From assembly GCA_027922465.2 (NCBI GenBank), contig BQMF02000036.1, positions 434,001 through 498,000 of the forward strand: DNA of 64,000 nt. The letters run 5' to 3'. The translations under genes were made by a program, and so were the position numbers. Of the stretch, positions 44,341 through 58,232 are shown piece after piece (within the stretch, counting starts at the first letter, position 1; the number at the start of each line of letters is the position of its first letter). Below the pieces are notes generated by a model. The model was not told where the DNA came from and did not search any database. It saw only the letters and a program-made list of their open reading frames with translations. The DNA comes from Turritopsis dohrnii (lineage: Eukaryota > Cnidaria > Hydrozoa > Anthoathecata > Oceaniidae).

Positions 44341-46650
44341 AGGCTATAGTACGGAGTTTAAACGGAAATGCGATAAAGGTCTATTGTTACCAAAATATAT
44401 GTACGTATTTTCCGAAATAAATGTTTTGGAAAAATCAGTGTTTTCCAGGTTGTTACAAATGTATTTGTGGTTGACCATGTGGTTTTTTTATTCAGTGGCT
44501 TTTCTTTTGTGGGGATCGGTTTTTCATGAGCAACTTCGTCACCACACCAGCAATGACCACGGGCTTCTCGTCTTGACTAAAAACGAACTCTAATTAAAAC
44601 AAGATTCGCAAAAATGCGACTATATATTTCCCCAAAGTTGCGAAACTTTTATCAATTATTGTTAAGAAAAATATACATCATTAAATACCATAAGAAAAAT
44701 ATACATCATTAAATAACTACAATGGTATAACTACCGTCAATGTCATACTCAGATAAAAATGTTGTCCTTACTAAACAGAGTAGAATTGAATTTAATACCA
44801 CAAAAGAACTTATTTTGAATTTATTAAGAAATGAAGATGTTCATTGTCAAATGATAAGGTTTCTCTTATAAATTTTAAACAACTAAATATCATATGATCA
44901 TATAATAATAAACATATGATCTTTATTGTTGCAGAAGCTTGACACCCTTTATACCATAAAATCATAACAAAACAATGTAACTCAACAGAAGACACTTGCA
45001 CTTGCTTTTTGTAACTCAGATAAAACTATCTTACAACATTATACAATCAAATTTACAAAAGAAGAAAAGAAAATTGTCAAACTTGATTTTAATACTACAG
45101 TAGAAGTATTAAAAATACTACGAGGTAGATAAAGCAACAAGATGCCCTGGCAGGCATAAGGATTTCTGCGAAACCAGCTGAATCATGTAAAATGAAAGAC
45201 TAGTGATATTCTTCAAATTTGAAGATTGAATGGCTTCTACAATACAACATCACATTTTTGATCATACACTCCCTAGGAATCCATGAAAGCATAACTGATA
45301 TAATACTATAGATCAAAAATAGATAAAACAAAAATAAAACTATAATAGTTAAACCCACTAAAATGTTTGTCAACTTTTGTTCATTTCCAGGGATGATGGC
45401 ACATTACCTTTTAAAAAGTGTAAATAGGACTTATTTAAAAACAACAAAGAAAAGAAATACGCATAAGGTGCGAATTGTAACCATGGATACAAATTTTATA
45501 TGACAGTTTTTTTTAAAAAAAAAGAAACGATGTATAAGAGCAAAAGGAAAAAAAAACACAAGTTTTTTTGAAAAAAAAATAAGAAACAAAAGCGAAAAAC
45601 TCATCAGAAATACTTTGTTTAAAACTAACTACGTATCTACCTACCTAATCTAGCTTTTAATCATTTAAAAATATAGCTTTTAAAAAGTTTATGAACGACT
45701 TGGATAAATTTTCCTAACTGCAAGAGAGCTTCGAACCACAAGATGAAGAGTTATTTTCAAAAAAGAGATGGGCTTAAAGTGACAATTAAATTCAAGTGTT
45801 CAGAATAAATATATAAATAAATATATTTATATACTTAGATACCTTATGCAGACGTATACAACAAATATTTTTACTTAAGAATACGACATTTTTTTAACTA
45901 AATATTACGATCAGTTGGGAATTTACGCATCAGTTATCTTTCATTAGTTTATTTTTTTTAATTTTGTAGCATTTCTCTATATAAGCAGTAACTTTCTTGT
46001 AAATTTTATACTATTGATAAAGACACATAAGTGCCGAAATATTTAGTTAAAAAAATGTCGTATTCTTAAGTAAAAATAAATATATTTATATATTTATTAT
46101 TTGATAAAAATGACCATTGTAAATCCTAAATGAAAAAAACCCCAACAGATTTCGGTAGTGAAAATAGACTACACATCCATCATAACCAAATCACTAAAAA
46201 GCTAAAAGTAGACGTTTCTTGTTCTGCCTTGATTTACAGATTGTAAATTGTTGTTGTTGGATTGAGCTTTGATTTGTTGTCAGATTAAATGAATATCCAG
46301 GGAAGCACATTTTTCGAGCAGATATCTGTGTCTCAATGTTGTCTATACGTAGACGTAGTTGGTTTTCAGACGTTCTTATTGCATATACGACATCACATTT
46401 TTACTTGCTGTTTTTGTAATGTACTTTTGAATTAACACTGGTTGAACTGGTTGTTCTCCACATAAAAAAGGTTTCCTTTTATAGCTGTATATATCATACG
46501 TACATCATGTGCTTTCAGTTCAAATTATATCAGGACGTAAAATAAAAATAAATCTTCAGCCTGTATTGATAATGAATTTCGCCTTTGCACTGAAATGGCA
46601 GCTTCATCAATGTTCCAAGCATTTAATTACCAATCATCATCATACATAGC
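44341..46650 (-). mobile_element. Inverted relative of the hAT-like element interior
   Basis: The reverse complement of 44595-46620 matches patches of 8595-10370 in order: TAGTCGCATTTTTGCGAATC near 44620, AAGCCCATCTCTTTTTTGAA near 45755, CAGTTCAACCAG near 46440, and GGTAATTAAA-GCTTGGAACA near 46610. The left edge carries an arm of the 10771 MITE family. The hAT element or a close relative has therefore inserted a second time in opposite orientation. The ends are not clear and no open transposase is seen. Confidence 0.6.
45805..46105. repeat. Inverted repeat with about 33-base arms
   Basis: TTACTTAAGAATACGACATT at 45877 is mirrored at 46045-46078; the outer AAATAAATATATTTATA stretches are also shared. 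MITE-like and AT-rich, nested in the inverted hAT relative. Confidence 0.65.
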
Positions 46651-47454
46651 ATTTTTGTCATCAACAAAAACAAAACAATATTTTTCTGTTTTCTACACGT
46701 TTCTTCAAAGGTTTTTAACGAAACCTTTTAAGACAATACTGAACTAATACGATTTATTTCCATCATTTAATTTGAATTCTCTTGAATCATTTTAAAAGCT
46801 AGTGGAAAAATCAAAAATCTTCTACAGCCCATCTGACTGAAAAAACATGGCGTACTACTTGACTGTAGACTAGCCTCTATTCTTATCTACTTTGGCGGCT
46901 AGGCGAAAATTGCATTCTGAACCGCGGCTATAAAAGTGAACGGAGAAGGAGGAGGAGGAGAAGGAAACTGCCGGTTTTAACATATATTTCGCCCTATGGG
47001 GAAATATATAAAAAATGCCGGATAAAAACGATACATCAGATATCAGATGTAATATTAGACAACCTTTTTCTATGCTAACTTTTTAATTTGAATCTTTTCT
47101 CTTAAAAATAATTCCTTTTTTGTGTTTTTTTTTGTTATTGTTGTTGTTGTTGTTTTTGGCTTATTGCTTTTAGAAAAGGAGAAATAATAACTTAGATTTA
47201 CCACTCACACACACACAGAAAAGAGAGTTTATTAGATGTAGAAGCAGTAAGACGAGGCTTTTCCTCCATCAAAAAAATATCATCAGTATTAACTTTTCTT
47301 ATAATTACGAGGCTTCTATCTTACAGTCGAATCTCTATTATATCCTGAACGTCCATCCACAATTTTTCAAATTAAAGGAAATCATGAGCAGTAATGTTAT
47401 CAGCAATGATGACGTCAGCAATGATGACAAAACAAAAAATGCAAAAACAAAACA
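46651..47454. other. Spacer, no gene recognised
   Basis: AT-rich sequence with a GGAGGAGGAGGA purine run at about 46966 and short CA and TTG repeats. No counterpart was recognised in the first copy. Confidence 0.45.
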
Positions 47455-47961
47455 TGACTTTTATAAAATCCATGATCCATCTGCGATAACACTGCGATGA
47501 AGAGCATTTGAAATAGTGTGTATATTTCTATAGAAATAAACTTCTTGGCAATAATTTTCCATTAAATTGAGGAAGCTTACAAATAAATTGTGTATGATTT
47601 ACATCACCTGGCTTCGTCTAAAGTTGGGGGTGTAAAACGAGGCGACTAAAATTGCTTATAGACGTTTCCACACACCAAGGGCGGTTTTTTGGAGGAAGAT
47701 CAATCACTGCAACTACCTCGTGTTTACAAAAAAAATTAGACAAACAACTGATTGCAATGAAAAAGCATATAATCCTAAATATGGCAGCAAAAATCACCAT
47801 GACAACAAGAAATCAACATGACAACAAGAAATCACCATGGTATGTAATAGGATAAAGATGTGTATGAATTTTCCTAAATTTCGCCCAAGTTGGCCCGAAC
47901 AAGTACACAGTTTTTTTACGGTAGCAGCGTAAGCGAATACCGTATTAAAACACCCTTGGAC

Positions 47962-48005
47962 TCCTACTACTACTCCTACTACTACTACTACTACTACTAC
48001 TACTC
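47962..48005. repeat. (CTA)n microsatellite
   Basis: About fourteen CTA units with one CTC interruption, 56 bases inside the left end of the TA-flanked element. Confidence 0.9.
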
Positions 48006-49069
48006 CGGCCGAAACGGCAGTTTTTAGCCTACGATTTAGAGTATGTGAGTCCCCACTAAAAACTCAATATACATTCTAATGAACGAACGCAGCCTTTTGC
48101 ATTTTCGAAGGTTTTCAATCACATACATTTAAAATACGTTTTCTTTGATATTTTATCACTTAATTGATGAAGGAATGAATATTAATCAAATAGGTCTACA
48201 TAAAACTGGGACTTTTAGTTACTTTTATGGTACTGAATCAATGAACTTTGGCACTTGAAAATAGATATGTTTTTCGTATCAGGTAAGCAGCACAGATCAG
48301 ACTTTCTTATTACTTTCTACGTTTGTTAGCTATCGGTTCTGTCTTTGAACATCAAGGTTTTCAAAAATCGAGTTAAAAAAAGGCAGTTATCTGTTTGAAT
48401 TCATTTTCGGTTTCAAAAAATTATAATTCAAAACATACATTTTTTTTTTCTACATAAGCTCTTATAAAAAAAACGTACGTTATAAACAGCTCATGCATGT
48501 ATAATTCTTTTGTCTTCTAATAAATTAAATTGCTGGTGTGTTGCGATTAGACCCTATTTACACGAGTTAGAAATTAAACATTATAATATCGTTTATGCCT
48601 GTTTTCCACCAGTAAGATATCTCAAGAAATAGCGTTTACAGAACGTTTAAGAACTTGAAGTAAAATTTCAAATTTAAAAGTATTCTTGTGGCAAGTACTT
48701 TTGCTGCTACCGTTTTGCGCCATCTGGCTCTTGTTTTTATAAGAATTACATAAATCGAAATGAGCCTCATGATTCTTAAAAATTTTCAGTTTTGAGCCTT
48801 AAAATATTCTTAAGTGATTCTTAAATTTTAAAAGAAGAGCAAGAAAATTTTTTTTAATTAATGGTCAAAATATGTATATTTTCCTTTGAAGTAGTATCAA
48901 ACGTGCGAAAAAGAAGAAGGGACTAATTATTTTAACAAAACGTAAGTTTGTTTCTTTTAGGATAATATCATCATAAATAAGTATTAAACTACACATATTT
49001 CCACCATGTCAATTTCATCTTCACCTATATAGTCCTCAGTACTATCATCATAAAGGACATGGTACTTCT

Positions 49070-49566
49070 CATTGGCGTAACTGAGTTACTTAGGGTAGGT
49101 GCGTTTTTCACAAATTTGGGCAATATTAAAGCAATAGCACACTTCATGCCATAGTAACAAATGCACAAAGCTATTTTTTGCAACTTTGTTGACAAATAAT
49201 TAATTAAAGGGCAGAAAGTTTCGCGGGCAGAAAGTTTCGCAAGCATGGAAAATCGCGAAATTTTGCGAATTTAACTTTCGCTAATGACAGTTTTAAAATA
49301 AATTTTACTGATAAAACTGTCGCGAATCCTCCAAAAACTTTACTTTCGGGAGAAAAAAACTTTCGTGAATGACAATGAATAAAGAATGTTTTTTGAATTT
49401 CGCGAAAAAAGCCAAAAATCGCGAAAGTTTCCGCTCTTAAAGTAATGATTTACATAACTTTAGTGAAAAGAATATCGTATGAAATATTACTTGGTCAGAA
49501 AAAAGGGCAAGCTTAATCAGAGGGCGGTGCGATCGCACCCAACGCACCCCCCCAGTTACGCCACTG
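49070..49566. mobile_element. Nested 497-base hAT-like MITE
   Basis: The ends read inward as CATTGGCGTAACTG and CAGTGGCGTAACTG. The 5-base duplication CTTCT lies at 49065-49069 and 49567-49571. Both the end type and the 5-base duplication match the 5807-11506 element, suggesting the same group. Nested within the TA-flanked element, hence younger than it. Confidence 0.8.
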
Positions 49567-52500
49567 CTTCTGGATGTGGTCATTGTAATAATTAATCGAA
49601 AATGGTTATGCCTGATTTACACTGTAGATAAAAAAACGGAAAGTTGAAAAACTCTAACTGAAGAAAAAAATTGATTAAAATTTTTGAGGCTCAGCATTAT
49701 TCTTAAAAGATTCTTAAAATTTTGCAAATTTGAGCCTTGTGATTCTTATAAAAAGAATTCTTATAAAAAAAAAACTGTGTATCGTCAAGGAAACCAAATG
49801 CTTGGCTTTTCACTCGAATCGTCGAGTTTTCGAAGAAGCGGAGCGGTTACCATTTTGTATTCGTATACGTCATTTGAAATGTAGCCTACGAAATCAAACA
49901 ATAAACAAGTATTACCGAGTCTAGTGTATCAAAACATTTTGTTCTAACCTTGCTACGTCTTGTCTCGTTCGTCCAAACTAGAGATTTCTCAAATGAAATG
50001 TTTCGACTGACTTATCGAAACCTGTTGAGACGGTTCATTTGTGTTTTACTACATCACCACGTGTTATTGGTTAAGCGTCGATTTTGAGAGAACGCTTGCG
50101 AGAAATACTCACATATGAAACACTGAGGATAGGCTAACTGAGTTTTCCCAAAAGCTCCACTCATTACGATGTAGTGTTGTCTGTGAAACTTACATCTTCG
50201 TCGTGGTTCAACATTATGGAGATTTAACACAAGTGGCTTCGTATTCTGTCAAATGTCAAACAATTGCAAAGCAACACTACATAGATATGCCCTAAAAAAA
50301 TTGACAAAATCGGAACAAATTTCATAAATTCCATTGTCGAAAAAGGCGGTTTGAGGGCGAATTTGGGGCGAAACTTCTTCAATTCTTGAGAAACTTTTAA
50401 AAGTTTTTGATTTCAAATTTAAAGCACAACGCCAAGGATCTTGATTTTAGTCAACTTGTGGAGAAGCGCATTAACATAATTTGTGATATCAATCTCTATT
50501 ACCAATGGGATTATCTGAACGTTTTTTTTTTGTGGTTAAACACCCTCCTACACAAATTGCAAACACTCTCCTACACAAATTACGACTACCTTCTTAATCC
50601 GCCGATGCGCTTCGAGAATGGTGCACGTGAAGGTAGCAGCTACATCGTTTCTGTCATAAGCTCCTTGTTTTCTTACTTGATTTAACGAAACTCCTTATTC
50701 TTAAATTTTTTACTAAATTTGAATTGGATACGTGTAGAATATAAGGCAACCTCCTGTTCTGCCCCTGTTTCATGAAGACACAGGGGGGCAAAACAACGCA
50801 AATCATAATATATAAAGAAATTACATGAAAGATGTTTCCTAGATTTTTTAAAGAACAAAGTTTACTTGATAATCCCAGACGACGTCTCAGTAGAAACCAT
50901 TATAAATATTTTTTAAAAAACGAGGAAAATATAAACTCAATCATCCAAACAACTTTCTGGTCGGATTTAATAGATAAGCTTTTTGAAAATGTGATAACCA
51001 GCTGCAGTATGACGTCACGATCGGAAGATTATAAGATTAATTTCAAAATCTAATTGGGCGCATATCAAAGGGCGTTGATCAGAGGAGGCATTAAACGTAA
51101 ACTTAGAGTAACTATACATATTGTGGGAAGACAAGTTGATATAGCATGAAATTGTTGAAATAATCTGGAGACTGTTCATCTTCTTCAAATCTGAAAATGA
51201 GGTTTTATGATGACGTCATGCATTCACATCTGCATTGTTGTCACATCCTTCTGCTTTTCATCCGCATGAAGTAAGTATGCATACCATGAATACCATATAT
51301 CTCATCAGTCTATTGTAGGGCCTCATGTACACACGGACGAGTTCAATAAGACTTTTAAACTTTCCTGTGGCTACTGATTATTGCAACAAAACCTCATTTT
51401 CAAAAGTGGTTTCAAAAAAGTCGAAATATGAAACGAAGAAGTGGTTTCAATTTAAACCCACTAAAGGTGCATGATATAAACCTAGTCAAATATATTTTAG
51501 ACAGCTGCGTTTATAATACATGGTGCTAAAGGATGAAAATTATATAACTAATAACTTTTTTTGTGTTTCTTTTCTCACCTACAAATCTCGCTTATTATAG
51601 TCGGAAGTTTTGGCTATCGAACTGTAGTGAAACAAATCGAATTCCTCAACGATGAAAAAACATCCAAACAAACGAAAACATGCAAATACATTGGTTAGTT
51701 ACGATGGCTACCATTTTAAAAATATATCTTCTTCACTACCACCCGCCGTAAAACTTGACTAACTTGAAAATAAACAAAACATATTCTTTTATTATTCCCT
51801 CTCACTGAGATATCATTACTTTCCATAAGCGACGAAAATGTTATATTTGTGCAAGCTTCAAATGAGGTTGTTGATGTTTTTATTGATCCTCTCATGAATT
51901 ACGTCACAACAAACAACGTCTTGTTTTCAAACCGAATACTAATGACGTTTCCGCTGATTACAAAAGGAAACGACACTTCAGGGAAAATGTTTTCACGAAA
52001 CTCTTTTTGTAAGATTAAGCATGTAATAATCCATAAACTTAGAAACGAGGCTATGTATGCAGTGATTTATGAAAAGGTTTAATATTTAAGCGTTCTTACA
52101 GGCTAGTGTGATTGTGATTATAGCCTGGAATAGCTCAGCTGACACAGCACTTGTTGTGTCATCTTTCATCACTATTTTGAGTATTAAAAATCATAAATGT
52201 TGCGGTTTATGCTTAATTATTCCCATCCCAGCTTCCAAACCACCCATCCTCTCTCAGTTGAGAAAGGCGTAAAAAATGGCGCAGATTTTCACACTTATGA
52301 TATTAACCCAGATGTTTCAATTAAATTACGAGTTTTTCAGGATGAAAATATTCGATCAGACTATTAGAATTATACCGTGACTTACAAGGAGTTTGCTAAG
52401 AGAGGAATTGAGATTAGACATGTTACACGCAGTATCCGGCACGTAGTAATAGTTTTCTTCAAATTTAATTAAAAAAATTGAATGTTCGTGTTGTGATCCT

Positions 52501-54725
52501 GTAGTGGTTTACAAATAAAACTATGAACAAATAAAATATGTTCACATTTCAAAATGTGTTCTTTTAGTTGGTGAGTTGTCTGTTCCCAGCCGGCACATTT
52601 ATTAAAAACCTCTGCGAAGGAGTGCATTTCCATAGAAATCTACACACAATTTCTTTAAGAATGCTCTCCATCACAGCGACTCTTAAACGATTTTGTCTAC
52701 TGGGTTGTATTGTGAATATGCCTCTCTCCTATGTTCATTCCCTTGTTTTCAAGTGTATTCCTTCCGGTGATTTAAATGGAGATATTCTTCATTAATGTTT
52801 TCGGTAATCTTTAGTTTTGAAATCACTAAGATCTAGAACGAGGCTGTGATCATCGTTGTGATTTTGAAAATGTCCATCGCAAATACATCTCCAACTTTTC
52901 GAATATAAACCTCGTTTCCATGTAGATAGCTGACTAAGGTGAATCTCAATAGTATTTCAAACTTTCTAAAACAAAATTTCTTGAGAACTTTCGTAAAGTC
53001 GCTTCAAATATTTTGTGGGAGCATATATTTTTTTTATAAACAATCCAGCGTCCTACTTCCGACAGCGAAAATGTAGACTTTGTTATTTCTTGTTCGAGGC
53101 AGCTTTGGCGGCATTTAAGGTTGCTAAGCTACTCCGAATTTTAATTAGCACGAACTTTGAATCAATATATTCATAATCTTCTTTCAAAAGGTACACTTGA
53201 TGAGGTTCCGATGTATGGCCTTCTTTCAGATGTTTGATATCATCTGTTATCTTTCCTCTTGTACTTTTCGTCTTCCTAGACATTTTATAGTAGCAAGCAT
53301 GAAACACAGTAGAAGAAATTGTTTATTGATTTATGTAAACATTATTTTGTTATGCATGGAAAAATTTAAAACGTGAAAAAATGAGTGATTTTTTTCTATG
53401 CTTCTACCCTCAAAGGGCCGAACCTATTCTTTCAATAGGCTAGGTGCAGAGTAGAACCGATTGTTTTCCGATTTTGTAATTCGATTTTTTATTTGTTTAA
53501 ATGTATCTTACGGAATCTTATACTGGGTGCTAAAAAAATATTTCTAAAATGGTAACTTTTATTTTTATAATTTTCCCTCGAAAATAAAACTGATAAAAAA
53601 AAAAAAAGATTTAACAAAAATTGAGGTTTCGTCTTCCTGGCCTTTTTTGAGTTTTAGTCTAAACAACTTCGATAACATCTTTCTCATCGTCAGATATCAA
53701 AACTACTTTATCAGTTTTTGAAGGCAGATACGAGAAATTACATCTACGTTACAGTCATTAGATAAACGCAAACATGAGGTTGGACCTGTGGTAGTGCCCG
53801 CTCAAAATGTAGTCCTTGATGAACGATTGCGCTGAAGATCAAAGAACAACTTTCAATCTTAGAGTTGAAATATTGAAAAAAGAAAAGACTTATAGAAAAT
53901 TAGAAAAGATGTTCCCTTTTAAAAGGTGGGCGCTTAATAAGTGCTGGGTTCTTATCGAATTTTCTGTTAGTTACCTGGGCGCTTATTACAGGTGAGCGCT
54001 TAATAAATGCTGGGCGCTTAATTATGGTAACCACTAGGTAGCGGAGTAACTTCCCTGAATGTTCCGATTATCTCAATGATTATGCGATTATAACTGATGA
54101 TAATAACTGCTAATGTTTAGCAGTGGCCAGCGTATAATCATGAGCTGTGAGTTCGCAATTGTGAGGTGCATTTAAATTGATTCTTTTAGGACTTGACAGT
54201 GAGAGGATTTGACAGTGATAGGACTATAGATAGAAAGATAGGACTTGACAGTGAGAGGATTTTTAGGGTTTTAAGTATTTTAGATTTATATGGGGATTTA
54301 TTATTTATTATATTTTAAGTATTTTTAGATTTATATTTGTATTTTAGCGATATTTTAGATATTATGTATAATTTGTATCATGTTTTTATTAAATAAATTG
54401 TCATTCAATGTTTTAAAATTTAGGACTTGAGTAAAGACTCTGAAAACCTTAAGTAAAGGTGCAAAGTCGCTATGCCGATTTAAATTACTTTTATTCGGGT
54501 TAAAGTTCGAGGAAAATGGGTGAGTTATCTTATGCAACATTTGTTGCTGAATGTCAAATTCGACATGGCTTCAGACATAAATATGGATATTAATTTTCTC
54601 CACATATAATAAGGGGGTTAAAGCTACCGTATTTCTTCTAATAAACTCTGCCCTCTATTAAACGCCCCACTTATAGCCAAACATTTGTAATAAACGCCAC
54701 ATTTTTAAAAGAAAGCATGCTGAAG

Positions 54726-54825
54726 CAACCTTGCCCCTCGGGCTTCTTGCCTTTTTGATATACGGGTCGCTTTCTTCGTCGCCATCCGTATATCAAAAAG
54801 GCAAGAAGCCCTGGAGTCGAGGTTG
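54726..54825. mobile_element. Complete hairpin foldback element
   Basis: Arms (GGGCTTCTTGCCTTTTTGAT and its inverse) pair around a loop with TCGCTTTCTTCGTCGCC. The first-copy site 14244-14285 has only one arm. Confidence 0.7.
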
Positions 54826-57209
54826 ATAAATAAATAGTTTTGATAGTTTTATTTGCATTTCTATCAAAAAATTTGCATGAACATTTGATGTGTTATGAAT
54901 TGCTATTAAAGTTTTCATCTCATAGAAGAGAAAAGCGACAGTGATATTGCCCACGTTTTTGTGAACATATCTTTTGTGTAAAACCTTTTCACACAATCTT
55001 TTGTAACACCTTTCTTAGGATAAGAAAATATTGTGTCGTTTCCTTTTATCTCATCTTTCATTTTGTAGTAAACGCTGCCCTCTATTAAACGTCGCATCTA
55101 AAAGCTGAAACTCGTAATAAACGCCGCGGCGTTAAAAAAGCTTTTGAATAACCATAATACTACGAATACACGCTCCCTTTTTTTTAAACTTTTTTTTCCA
55201 AATGACTTCCTCTCTATTAAACGCCCCCTCAACTGGTTAACCTCCATATGAACAGCCCCTAAGAATCAATAACAAATCACGGTTTGGTATTTTGGTATTT
55301 GGACTACTGTGCTTGGTTTGATAGCATTGTAAATAAAAAATTTCTAAGATAACACATCGCTCATCAGTAACTGCTTCCGCTTCATATTTGCTAAACAATA
55401 AACTTTGCTGTAGAGCAAAGGCTTTGGCTGAATCAGCCGCCATATTTGTTATTGTTTGTTTGCGTAAGCATTTCACAATGACGGAGGCAGCAAGCAGATG
55501 TTATAAAGTTACCATAATTAATTAAATAATTAAATTACCATTAATTAATTAGAGGGAGGCGTTTAAAAGAGGGGGTGTTTATTTAAAAAATTTAATTTTG
55601 TGTTTTTTTCTGAAACCACAACTTTACAAAACATCAATAAAATTGTCCTCATCTGAGAATGGAATAGAATAAGGGTTACGTTTCTCTCTCCCTTGTGGGG
55701 CGTTTTCTTTAAAATCGGAGAGAATGAAATGTTATTTTGCTTTCCTTGTTCGAATTCGAATATTCAAATGCTAGATAGCTCTGTTACTTCGAATTCAAAT
55801 GTTCGAATATTAGATTGCAAATTCGAATGTTTTTAATGTTTGGAACAAATCATAAACGATACCTCAACGCAGAGATGGCACGAGTAAATGCACCTCACGA
55901 TAAATTCTGGTTTAGAAGTATTGTCCGAGGGTCAGCACGTTTATGAAGTTAACCCAGCCGGCACATCTATTAAAAAATCTGTGCGAAGGAGTGCATTTCT
56001 ATAGAAATTTACACACAATTTCAATAAAAATGCTCTCCGTCACAATGACTTTTTGATGATTTTGCCCACTGGGAACTGAACGAAACTTTATCTGCAAAAG
56101 CAGATTATTAGAAAGGGGAGTGTTTATTTCATTTTTTGAGTTTACAGGAGGGCGTTAAGTACAGGGGAGTGTTAAAAAGAAGGAGGGTGTTTATTAGAGG
56201 ATTTACGGCATTTCGGTAAAATTCAATACAGATTCTGTCATTCATGTAGTAGGTAGTTGTCCCTCAGTTTCACAAGCATTTCTCACTTAAAGTATTTACA
56301 CCAGAGCTTTGTTGGCTTCCATCTCAAATGTAATTACGACGTATTGTGAAAGAATATCAGCCTCTTACTGAGGCTTTCAATCAGGCTATTCATGATCTAT
56401 TTGGACACAAGCTGAGAAGATAATCTCGAGGATTACAATCTATTTTTATGAATAATCTACATTATCTACACAGAATCAATAAATCAATGACGACATGAGA
56501 ATATTTTTGAATGCTGAGACATAAGGCGCCATAGTTGTCAATATTTTAGGTGCTGGAAATATGATGCTTAACTTTCTGCCTTGTGTGCAAAGCATTACAA
56601 GATTTCATACTTGCTGATTTATGTGTTATTTATGTATTATTTTTTCAGTGATCGAAAAAACTAAATATTTCCTGTTTGTGCTCTTCACCATTTGTTAGAA
56701 CACAAATCAAAACTGTTGCTGAAACCTCGTACACAGGGTTTCTTGGTTTACTCCAGACACTAAATTGGTGTAGATGAATATCAAAAGGCATTTTCAATTT
56801 GACATGAACGTATTTACATGGAAATCTTTCCTGTAATATACATTCCGTATCAATCCATGTAAGAGTTGGCACTTGGAAGGCTAGAGTGTTAGGTGAATGA
56901 CAACCATAACAAATACAACTCGATGTAGACATGATCAAAATCAAAATTAAAAAGAAAAACACGATAGTGGAGCATATGTAATGCACTACAAAGAATATTG
57001 CCCAATATGGCGCTCTATATTATAGCTGTGAGAAAAAATTCGACGCACTAATTACTGAAGAATGTCTTTTGATAAGGATAGTAATTGAATATCTCACATA
57101 AATTGGATCAAGGAATGGTTTGTGATCCGATTATAGACGAATTGATCGTACCAAACTTAATCCATTATTAAAACGCCACTGTCCATCACGTGCGTGGGAT
57201 CAAGAATCG

Positions 57210-57960
57210 TGAGTCATGAGTTTGTGTTTTACTTTCGTAGATATTAAAACATTTGCCAGTATCAAGTTATAACTTGTAACATAGCACTGATGATGTTGTT
57301 TTAACGAAAAGCTTCTGCTTCATTTTAAAACTTGTTTTTTCTTTATTTATTTGATATTTTCGTAGAAAGCAGAAACACATGAAAAACCCAGCAAATACAA
57401 AAGATTCTCTGTAAACTTTAAATTTCCATTCTTAAAATGTCATCGTTTGAAACGGTTTCCATTTCATTGGTTGTTGCAGCGCGACTGAGGAAAGAATTTT
57501 TTTCTTATTTCAGTTGTTTGAATCATTTGAACTACCCAGGTGAATGAGACTGGGACAGCCAATCAAACATTAGTTTCCCATTCACGTGACATCAGCGAGT
57601 AAAGCGGAAACCTTCATTAAGCTTGTGTTTACCACACTTTCATTCATGTTTGTTTAAGGGAGAAATACTTCACACTTTTAGGCTATCTTGATGTTGATCA
57701 CATCCTGAATATGATATTGCAATTTTGGTTTTAATGTGTACAAAATGTATAAAATCCTGTGTCATTATCTACAAAAAGTAGCATGTGTTGAATATGTCTA
57801 TACAACAGCCGTCACTAGCCCTTTCTGATAAGCTAATGAGTTCAACATAGATTTCTCACTCAAAAGAGCTATAACAGAGCTTTGTTGACCATATTTCCAT
57901 CGAAAATGTAAGTAAGGATATAAACCTAAATCCAATAATCAAATTATATATAATCTTATA
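57210..57960. other. Segment present only in the second duplication copy
   Basis: About 750 bases between otherwise alignable stretches (18618 side and 18640 side of the first copy). No clear terminal repeats or coding capacity are seen. Confidence 0.5.
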
Positions 57961-58232
57961 TCAATAAAAACAAGAGAATATTTTCGAATGCTGAAACATA
58001 ACATAAGGCGCCATAGTTGTCAATATTTGAGGTGGTGGAAGATGTGTGATGCGTAACTTTCTTCTGTCTTCTGTCTTCTACCTTTCATTTCTTACTTGTT
58101 GTTAAATGTGTTGTTGTTTTGTTTCGTTAGTGATGGAAAAACTGTGCAAGTAGTGTGTGACACGTGTCCCAGTAGAGAACTCATCACTGAGGGAGTACTC
58201 ATATCAGTATGTTAAACTGACATTTTGAACCC

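Larger units (their letters stand above)
47906..49779. mobile_element. 1.87 kb TA-flanked non-autonomous element
   Basis: The ends CACAGTTTTTTT and AAAAAAAAACTGTG form short inverted repeats flanked by TA (47904-47905, 49780-49781). The first copy shows the empty site (AAGTATCGTC at about 3520). No transposase is recognised. Inside are a (CTA)n track and a nested 497-base element. TA duplication suggests mobilisation by a Tc1/mariner-type transposase. Confidence 0.75.
47455..51786. repeat. Segmental duplication block 2, second copy
   Basis: Collinear with 2845-5806, interrupted by the 1.87 kb element at 47906-49779. It lacks the full hairpin found at 4874-4957 and has about 240 bases of other sequence there. 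Confidence 0.9.

Noticed and set aside
51849..52082. 77-codon frame in block 3, second copy
   Set aside because: The counterpart at 11585-11820 is shifted by indels; not conserved as coding.
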